DNA of 64,000 bases from CAYUQT01 sp964596165. GTDB lineage: Bacteria > Planctomycetota > Phycisphaerae > UBA1845 > JAFGLZ01. The DNA lies in NCBI GenBank assembly GCA_964596165.1, contig CAZQTW010000001.1, positions 124,001 through 188,000 on the forward strand, read 5' to 3'. The notes beneath the pieces are model-generated. The model searched no databases. It was not told where the DNA came from and worked only from the letters and a program-made list of their open reading frames with translations. The translations under genes were made by a program, and so were the position numbers. Below are positions 10,018 to 19,700 of the stretch, in pieces. Position 1 is the first letter of the stretch; every line of letters starts with the position of its first letter.

Positions 10018-10719
10018 TCACCGGGCCGACACGACCCGGTTCCGAACGACCCGGCCCATCCGATGCCTGCCGGCGAGCCCACCAAACCCCAGCGCCATCA
10101 ATGTGACGAGCATTCCCGCGGAACCAAAACAGCCGCCCGGAACCGGCTGGGGCTGCTCCTGGCCCTGCTCCACCGCGGCCAGCGTCGGATTGACCACATC
10201 GTAGGCCTCGGCCAGGTGGGCATATCCGAACAGGCCAAACCCGTGTCCGGCAAGGGCGACGTTGGCCGACCCCGCCGCAACGGCACGGAACCTCAGCTTG
10301 AAGAAATCCACCGTCTGTCCGCCGGTGTTCGTGCTGAAGGGCGGGGGTTGGCCGGCGCCGATGTTTTGTAGCGAGCCCGCTCCGGTCTTGACGCCGCTGA
10401 ACAGATCGGTCCACGGACTGAAGAAGAGGGCGGCCACGTCGCCCGTCGTGGTCTCGCTGGCGTCGATGGAATTCAGCAACTCCAAGACGGCACTGTTCCA
10501 CGTAACGTCCACCAGTCCGCCGATGATCCCGCCGGGGCTGTCGCTGATATCGCGAACCCGCACGATCAGATCGACGTCCTGACCCACTTGGATCTGACTG
10601 ACCTGGGTTGACGTACCCGCTTGGACAAACACGCCTTCCACCCGAACCGCCGTTGCAGCGACCGTCCAGCCGCTCCCCGCCAAGATCAGAGCGATCGTCA
10701 CTGAAAGGCTGTGCTTCAT
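10018..10719 (-). CDS. cohesin-like exported protein with C-terminal membrane anchor
   Basis: The protein has 233 residues and starts at an ATG preceded by GGGGAGG eight bases upstream. Residues 1-23 are a signal peptide. Residues 26-175 read like a cohesin-type beta-sandwich: VxVGQDVDLIVRVRDISD, an early GGLVDVTWNSAVLELL strand pair, then KLRFRAVAAGSANVAL. The assignment is by pattern only. Residues 192-233 form a tail: PVPGGCFGSAGM, a hydrophobic segment (LVTLMALGFGGLAG), then an arginine-rich end, which suggests sorting to or retention in the membrane. It sits between the dockerin-bearing giant gene, 76 bases upstream, and the C10 protease gene, 109 bases downstream, all on one strand. A membrane-held receptor for the neighbour's dockerin is an attractive inference. 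Confidence 0.65.
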   Translation of the reverse strand: MKHSLSVTIALILAGSGWTVAATAVRVEGVFVQAGTSTQVSQIQVGQDVDLIVRVRDISDSPGGIIGGLVDVTWNSAVLELLNSIDASETTTGDVAALFFSPWTDLFSGVKTGAGSLQNIGAGQPPPFSTNTGGQTVDFFKLRFRAVAAGSANVALAGHGFGLFGYAHLAEAYDVVNPTLAAVEQGQEQPQPVPGGCFGSAGMLVTLMALGFGGLAGRHRMGRVVRNRVVSAR

Positions 10720-10795
10720 CGAACGAACCTCCCCGTATTAAGCGTCCGGCGGGCACCGGTCGGAACGACCCTCATGCCCGCGAAAGACTTCTCCC

Positions 10796-13700
10796 CTATG
10801 AAGGCAACAACGCCGATGCATACGGCGCCACGAGCGAGTCGACCTGAACCAGATCCGCAATTCCCAGCGGGTCGCCTTGCGTCTCGTGCGTGCTCGCCGC
10901 CACGATCATCTGCGACATCGTAACGGCCTCCGTGACCGGCGACGGCTCGGATCCAACTCCCTCATCCGCTGTTGCCGCGGCCACCTCGGGTCTTGCCGTC
11001 GCGTTGTCAAGGCCGATTTCCGCATCGCCGAAAGCATTCAATAGCGCGACCGGATCCATACCCAACGGATTGACCGGAACGGCCCCCATATCGGTGGCCA
11101 ACGTCAGGTCCTGAACCACCTTCTCCTGCTCCGCCGCCGAATCACCCACGCCGACGGAGGTGGCCGGCTCGGACGCGACTTGGACTCTCGCCTCATCCGC
11201 CGAGGCCTTTGCCGCTCCGGACGGAATCGCCCCGAGACCGGCATCGATCACCGCCGGCTTGGCGGAACCGACCGACTTGGTCGGCGCCCGCGACGATTGG
11301 CCGTAGTACCCGGCGAAGACGGCCAAGTCGGCAAAGTCAATGACGCCGTCGGGACCGGCTAGGTCGAAGACGGGGCTATACCGTCCGTCGCCCGCCTTGG
11401 AACCGAAGACGGCCTTGAGCGCCAAGTAGTCGGCCATATCCGTCTGACCGCTCTTGTTAAAGTCCGCGGGCAACGGTTGGACCGCGCCGCGCCCCGTCGC
11501 GGTGATGGCGTACCGCGTGCCGTTCGCTGCGTCGCTCACGATCGTAATGACGGCGTTTTCGTTCAGCGGCCAGGTCGGTGTGAAGGTCACGTTCAGCGTG
11601 ACGCTTTGGCCCGGCTGAATCGTCACGTTGTCGCTCGCGCCCGTCCCGTTCGTGGGGGTTACCGCAAAGAGCATGTGGGTGCTCTCATACGACGAGAGCA
11701 CCAGCGGCGCTTGGCCGATATTCTGCACGACGATCGGAATACTGGCGGTCTGGCCGAGGTAGACGTCCCCGAAGTCCACGCGATTGTCGTTGGCGATTCC
11801 GCTGGATTCGGCGACGGCGATGGCGGGCGCCAAGCCGGCACCCCGTACGGCGATCGTGTACGTCGGATGATCCGGATCGTTGCTGACGATCCGAATTTCA
11901 CCCGTCTGATTGCCCTGAGCCGTCGGCGTGTACCGCAACGTCACCAGCGTCGTCTGGCCGTGTGCAAGCCCAAGACCCGAGGGGCTCGCCGGAATGATCT
12001 GGAAGGCCGGGTTCGTGCTCGTCCAACTGGTGACACTCAGTGCCATGTAGCCCACGTTCTGGATCGTCACCGGGACATCGACGGACGTCCCCACTTTGGC
12101 CGCGCCGAATTCGACAATCGCGTCGTTCGGATACTGGCCGCTGTTCTCCAGGACCGCGATGTCCGGTTCGACGCCCCGGCCGATCAGATCGACCGAGTAG
12201 GTCGGTTGGTCGGGATCGCTACTGAAGATCCGCAGCGTGGCGTTGAAGTCGCCCGCCTGAGTCGGCTTGAACTTCACCTGAACCTGCGTCTCCTGGCCCG
12301 CTCCGAGCGTCAGACCGCCGCTCAGCGAGGGCAGCAACGTATAATAACCGAGGTCCTGGGACGTCCCCGCATAAACCACCTGAACGCCGCTGATCGTCAG
12401 CGAACTGCTGCCTGCATTCCGAATGGTGAGAACCTGCGTCACCCCCGACCCGGAGGTCGGCGCATCGCCGAACACCAGGCGATCGTCATTGGATTGACCC
12501 GACTGCTCGAGCACGACAATGTCCGCGCCGGTCCCCGTCCCGGTGACGGTCACGACGGACTGCGGAGCCTGCGGATCGTCCGATTGAATCGTGATGTGTC
12601 CGCTGTAGACCTGCACGGCCGTCGGTGTGAAGACGACTTGGAGCGTCGTGCTCGCGCCGGAGGCCAGCGTGACGTTTGCCGTCGGCGGAACCAGCGTGAA
12701 CGCCGGGTTGTCCGAGGTCCACGACGTCAGGCTGAGTGTTCCCAGACCGGTGTTCCGAATCGTCACGTTCAGCGTCGACTGCGCATTCGCCAGGACGTTG
12801 CCGAATTCCAGCTTGTTGTCGTTGGGCTGGCCCGAGTTCTCCTGGATCGTGAGGGTTCCCGCGACGCCCTGGCCGTTGACGATGATCTGCTTGTCGGGTG
12901 TCGTCACGTCATTGCTGGCGAACGTCAGCGTGGCCGTCTGACTCCCGATGGCCGTGGGACTGAAACTCAGCAGAACGGTCGTGGACTGTCCGGGGGCCAG
13001 GATGACATCCTCACCCGATCCGGCCGCATTCGCCGGACTGATCGAAAAGACCGCGGGATTGCTGCTGGACCACTGGGAGAGAACCAAGTTCGCCAGGCCG
13101 GTATTCGTGATGGTGAACGAGCGCGTCGCCGTGTCGCCGCGTTGGACGTTGCCAAAATTCACGGGCGATGCGTCGGTCGAGATCACGGGGGCCTGCCCCT
13201 TGCCGGCCAGGGTAAGCTGGAACGGGTTCTCGTCGCCGTCGTTGTTGGTGATTGTCAGCGACGCCGAGAAGTCCCGCTGGCCGCCGGGATACGCCACGGC
13301 ATTCGACGGCGTGAACGAGATCGGCACCACGATTTGCTGGCCTTGCGCCAGCCGGACCATACCGTCGGAACCGGCGAAACCGGAGATCGGGGCAATCGTA
13401 AATACGCCTTCCGGTGTGCCCGAGGCGGGCGCGAGCGCCCAGGCGCTGATGACCAGCTCGCCCTCGTTGTCGTTGCGGATGGTGATGGTGCTGGTCCACT
13501 GCGACCCGACAACGGTCGAGGCGGCCTGGATCGTTGAAGATCCACTGGCCAGACTCAATCCGCCGTGCAGCACGGTAATCTCCGGCACGACATAGCCCTG
13601 CCCGGCCAGGGTCACCTGCGACACGGGTTGGGAAGCATCGTTGCTGAGAACAAGCAACTGCGCGGGGAAGCTCGTGGGAGCGTCGGGTGAGAACCGGACG

Positions 13701-16700
13701 CCGAAGACCGCGGAGGCGCCCGGCGCCAGGCTCCCCGTCCAACCCGAAGGATAGATCACGCTGTAGACGCTTGGGTCGGTCACGCCGATGCTCATGATCG
13801 TGAGCGGCTCGAGGCCGTCGTTGCGAATCATGAAGCCCTGATCCGCCGACTGACCTTTCAGCACGAGCCCGAAGTCGAGCGAGGTCAATACGCTCGTTCC
13901 GCTCGCGTTGAGCACGCTGATGTGCGGCAAGCCGTAGGCCGTGCCCGCGAGCGCCAGCGATTGTGTCGGCGTCTCGACGTCGTTGCTGGCGATCGCAATC
14001 GAGGCGTTCATCAGACCGAGGGCGTCGGTGCGATACGGCGGCGTCCAAGTGACGTCATATCGCGCGTACTCGCCGGGGTCCAGCACGTAGTGACCGGCCG
14101 CGTTCATCGAACCCGTACTGGAGGCCTGCACCAAGGCTATTGTCAGATGGGGGTGATCTGCCAGAAGCCCGGCGATGACCAACGGCGCGCCGTTGGTCGC
14201 ATCGTTTCGAATGTAGAACGTCCGCGTCGAGCTCTGGCCGGCCTCGATGGCGCCGAGATTGAGCCCCACGAGCGGCACAACGCTGCCCGGGCTTTCCACG
14301 AGTGAAAGCGTCGGCTCAATCGCCTGTGCTTCGACGTTGACGACAAACGTGCCGTCCACGGCGTCGTTCGAGCCGATCGTCACCGTACCGCCGACGGGCC
14401 CGTCGTTGGCGGCCACCAGGCGGAGTTCGACGTGAATCGGGTCGCCGCCCTGATGAATCGTCATCACGCTCGGAAGAATGACTTGGAGATTCGCGCTGCC
14501 GCTCGTGATCCGGGCGATGACGTCCTCGATGTTCAACATGCCCGTCCCGAGGTTGCCGATCTCCACCGTCTTCGTGTAGACGTAGCTGCCGTCGACATCG
14601 ACATAGACGGTATTGAAGTTGATCGTACCGCCGTTGGCCAGTTCGACACCGTCGACCTTGACGCTGATGTCGGCGGCCGCCGATACGCCGGCATAGTAGA
14701 TACGCGGAATCCCACCCTCCGTCGCCTGCCAGGCTACCCAACTCCCGGCGACGTCGGGCGAGGTCTCATCGTTTGCGCCGAAGGTCAGTTGGAACGTTCG
14801 CCCTCGAACGTCCACGCCCTGACTTGCCCCGGGCAGGAAGTAGCCGAAGAGATCGAAGTTGCCGTTTCGCTGATCGGCCCACACCAACAAATCGCCGGAA
14901 ATGGCGACTTCGTCGGACATCTGTGCCTGTTGCCAGAACAAGGTTCGCGGTCCTTGCGCGGTGTTGTACAGAACCACGCGATTCCCGCCGTCGGTCTGCT
15001 CGACCCACACGACAGAGTCGCCGCTGATCCTGGGAATTCGCGGTCCGTCGACCAGCCCGACACTGAGCTCGGCGACGTCGCCGGTGACCAGGTTCTTTTC
15101 GTAAACCCGATACACACCGCCCTGACTTCGACGCCAGACAACCTGATCGCCGCTGACATCGGCATAGTCGTCGTCACCCGGATCGGCCGGATTGATGTCG
15201 CCGATGACTCGGTGGCCTGCCACCGGGTTGCCGGAAACCACATGCCCGTTTCCATCGACATTCAAATCGATGACGTGAATGTCATGGCCGCCCGCCCCAT
15301 CGGCCGCGAAGACCACACGACAGCCGTCGATGCTCGGATTGATCGCGCCGGTGATTTCGGTCAGACCCGCCAGGATATTCACGGTGGCCGCGTCGGCCCG
15401 GTCGTACAGATAGATCACGCCGCCTTTGGAGTAGACCGTGAAATTACCGTCGGAGCGGGCCCGGCTCGATACGCCGTCGGCGATGCCCGACGTGGCGCCG
15501 GCATCGATGTCATAGAGAGCAAGTCCGCCGCTCGTGTTCGAATAGGCGACGGTACCCAGCGTGGCCGCGGGCGCGGTGCCGTTGCCGATCAACGTCTGCC
15601 CCATCAAACTGGGCATGTTGCCCACAAGCTGCACCCTGTACGGCATCGCCTGAACAAACTGGCTCTGGCTGCCGTAGTCGTCGTGAGTGATGACCAGGAG
15701 CCCCAGCGCGCCCCTCTGGTTGGCGTTGGTACCCTCAAAGATGATCCCGACATCGGCGCTCGCACCGGCGCCAAGCGTCAGCACGGAATCGCCCGCCAAC
15801 CGGAAGCCCTGCCCGGCGCCGCTGATCGCCAACGTGAGTGTCAGATTTCCCGTACCGGTGTTGCTGATTCTGACGCTGCGCGTGGCGGTCTCGCCGGGTT
15901 CGAGCAAGCCGAACGTAACGGCCATGTCGTTCGGGATGCCTACTTCTTCGCTGACGGCGATGTCGGATCCGTTCACGGCGCTGCCCGATAATCCGATCAT
16001 GTACCAGTTGTTGTTCAGCGGGTTGACCAGCGGATCGTTGCTGGCGATGTACAGCATGCCCGACAGACTGCCGGCTTGGGCCGAATTGGCATGCACGCGA
16101 ATGCGGAAGTCGCCGTTTGGCGCAATCGTAATCGGACCGGTCAGCGGCTGGTCGTTGACGTCGGTCACTCGGAAGGCAGCCGACCCCGCGATCGAGATCT
16201 CGCCGATGGTCAGATCGTCATTCCCCGTGTTCTTCAAAACAAGCGTCTTGTACGCATCGGTGCCCGTCGGCTGCGTGGCGAACACCAGGATGCCGCCGTT
16301 GCCGATCGTCCCCGTCGGTCCGCTGACCTCGAGGCTCGGCAGCGTGGATTCGGGCGCCCACCCCCGAACGTGGATCAAGTTCTTTTCAGCCTGGTTCCAG
16401 GCGACGATCGGCTGGGCATCCAACAGGTTCGGCCCGGAACCACGGACGCCGACACTGGAAATGAAGCCCGCCGACCACGGCACGCCGCCGACCATCGCGT
16501 TCAGGCCGAAGCCGCTTGCGGAGGGCAGCGTTTGGCCCAGGGCATCCTGCGAATTGATCTGCTCCCAGCCAACCCCGTTGTAGCGTAAGGCGTAGATCGC
16601 ACTGGATCCGGCGACATGCCCGTCGGCCTGCCAGCCGAGGCTGGAGCCGTTGATCTCGCTGTCGCCGGGGAGCGGCGTACGGTAGTCGTCGTACGTCCCG

Positions 16701-19700
16701 GTCACCCACCCCCGTGGCCCCGGCGAGTCGAAGACGTGCTTCGACCCGTCCACGTCGTTGATCGTGTACCATTGACCGGGATCGCCCCACCCGCAGAAAT
16801 TGCGGTACCAGACGGCCTCGAAGTCGACGTGCCTGGCGCCGTACATGATCCGAGGTTCCCAGTAGCTGGCGATCATGTCGCTGTAGAGACTGCGGCCCGT
16901 CCCCGTGTAGCCGTCGCCCTGACCGCCGAAATCGCCGTTGAAGTAGCTCCGCAGGCCCAGATCGATGCTGTACCATACGTCGCTGGCTGTCTCGCGATCC
17001 GTGTGCTTGACGGGCGCCCAGGTCTTGGACTCAAGATCCAGCTTCCACTGCCTCATCTGCGTCGTCGTGAAGCCGGCATGGTCAAGCTGAAGTCGGGTGA
17101 ACGTCAGGAACGGCTCAAGGCCGGCCGCGGACGTCACCTCGGGCAGGACATACGCATAGCCCGCCTCGGGTGTGAACGAACCGGTCGACCGCCAATAGCT
17201 GCCCGTCGGCGAGGTGCTCCAGTGCGCCGTCTGAATGGCCGAACCCGTCAGTTCTTGGAAGCCGTCCTCAATGGTATAGGCGTCGATGACCCACCGGACT
17301 TCGACGGTGTAGCTGGCGTTCAGGCCGTCATTGTTGAAATGCTCGGCGAAGACCTCGAATCGCACGACGAGTTCATTCGTCGTGGGATCGATCTCGGACT
17401 GAACCTCAATCGAGTTGTTCCACGGCTCGCCCTCGCTCTCATCCTCGACCGCCTCGTCGATCTGAACGGGCGTACCCGATCCGTCGTCATGGTAGTAGCG
17501 GATGCCCGGGTCCACGTCGGCCCCGATGTTGCTCAGAATGATCTCAACCCAGCCGCCGTTCGGATATTGAGACGCGTTGAAGCCCGGCAGCCGGACCTCG
17601 TAGTAGTCGGAACGGCTGGAGGCCTCGGTCTCAAGGTAGATCAGGTCCCCAGTCGTAGGATCCTTGCGGTTCAGGTTGCCGTTGATAATCACCCACTGAC
17701 TGGGAGGCGGCATGAGGTTACGGTTCGCGTAGCTGTCGTTGTCGTCATACCACATTCGTTCCGTGAACGACTCGGAAGAGGGCATGGTCTCAACGGGAGT
17801 AACTTTCAACGTGTATGTTCCGTCTCCCTGCTTACCCTGGATGGAAACCAGCATCTTGCCCTCCGTATCGGCACGGAGGTAAAGCTTCGTCCCCGACGTC
17901 ATCTGAAATCCGTAATCGGCCGGGTCTAAATCGCCGGTATCGTAAGCACGGATTAACGACTCACACTCGAGCAGATAAAGCCCTTCGGGCGAGAGCCCCC
18001 CCAGTTTGTAGAAGTCCACGTCGTTCAAGGTGGGCAACGTACCCTTGATGTTCGGCTTGGGCGAGAAGTAGTTCACCGGTGTCGCCATACCGGGCAACGT
18101 ATTGGGCGCATCGCCAATGTCCGTCTCGTCAAACACCTCAGGATCATTGGTCGGAGTGATCTTGACCGTATAGCGACCGTAGTCGTGCGGGCTGCCGGTG
18201 AAGGTGATGTCTTGTCGACCCGTAACGCCAAAGAAGGCCTTGCCGCCCCACACAGGGACCGTAATGGTCGCGCCGTCGGTGCTCACCAGCGTTCCGAAGG
18301 GCAGAAACTCTCCGAGCAGAGGACGCCAATTCCCTTGAGCGGTGATCTCGATCTTGTAAGTGTTGGGCTCTCCGCCCAGCATCGACGTCAGGTTCTGGAT
18401 TTCGAAGTAGTCGCGGTCGGTCGCGCTGTCGAGACTGCCCTCCAACAGCAGATAGCCTGTGTTCAGGATTTGACGATTGCCGAAGGGATCGTTGCGGGCC
18501 CCGCCCTGGTCTTCTGCTTCGAGGACCGTCATCGGCATGAGCGTCGTCGGATCAGGTTTCACCTCGATGGTATAGGTGGCGCCGTCGTCCTTGCGACCGG
18601 TGATCGAGAAGACCAGTGAACCGCTGTTGTCGGCCCTGGCGTACAGCTCGAGCGGCGTCGGATCATCCGCGGGCGCCGTTGCCGTCCCGACACTGACACC
18701 GGTCTCATTATAGACGTCCAGTCTCGGTTCAAGGGTCCCCGCAACGGTCGTCAACGTCACCAGGACCTTGCCATTAGGAACAAGACCGTCGACACGATAG
18801 TAGTCCCAGTCTTGTTGCGACACCCATTTCTGTTCGGCGACGCTCCATATCGCATGGTGGCCGTACACGCTTCCGTTGATCACCGCATAGGGCGACTCCT
18901 GGAGTCTGATAAGCTCCGCGGTCGCGAATGTGTTATTGGCATCCGAGAGGGGTTCGTCATACGTGACCGGATTCGGAATCACCAACCGCCATTGAGGCGA
19001 GAGGCCTTTATCGTCGGCCCAGAGGCTGCGGTTGTTCGGATCGTTGCTGATCCACGAGCCGTAGGCCTGCAGAACCCCCATGTCCTGGAGCGTGTTCAAC
19101 TTCCACTGTTGATCTTCCCACACAACCGTCGGACGCTGATCCGCGCCGAGAGCCAGTTGCGGGTGCCCGTAGGACTGCCCGTCGGAATCCGGAACAAATA
19201 TGCTGGAGGTTAGTGCGCGACTAGTATCAGCGGGTATGTCGTGCCGATCGATCCAGGCATTCGTCGCAATGCTGAACTCCCACAACTCGATGTTGCACAC
19301 CAAGAGGCCGGATGTCGACATTCGCCCGGAGGAGAAGCTGAGCCAGACGTTTCGGTCGGGCGTCAGGACCAGGGAGGGGTCGAAGTTCAGGCCCCGGTTC
19401 CACTTCATCGCCTCGAACGGATTGAGCAGGCCTCCGAGATTTTGCCAGGCGCCGGCCGACGGCGACCACTGCCGAACAATGATTTCACTCCGACCGTGTT
19501 TGTCGTACGGCTGCCTGCCGCCCAACGTCACATTCGAAACATGCGCGAAGAGATCCACATCGGGATCGTCTCGCTCGACGGTGGGATCGACATCGCGCCA
19601 CGCCAGATAGGCCTTGTTGTCCGGACCGGCGATCAACTCGATCTGATCGATCAGGTAGCCGTCCCATACGGTGCCGGCCGTCACGGCCGCATACTGACCC

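Noticed and set aside
11477..13537. Plus-strand open frame of about 686 codons opposite the giant gene
   Set aside because: Same antisense pattern with implausible composition; the minus strand carries the recognised repeats and dockerin.
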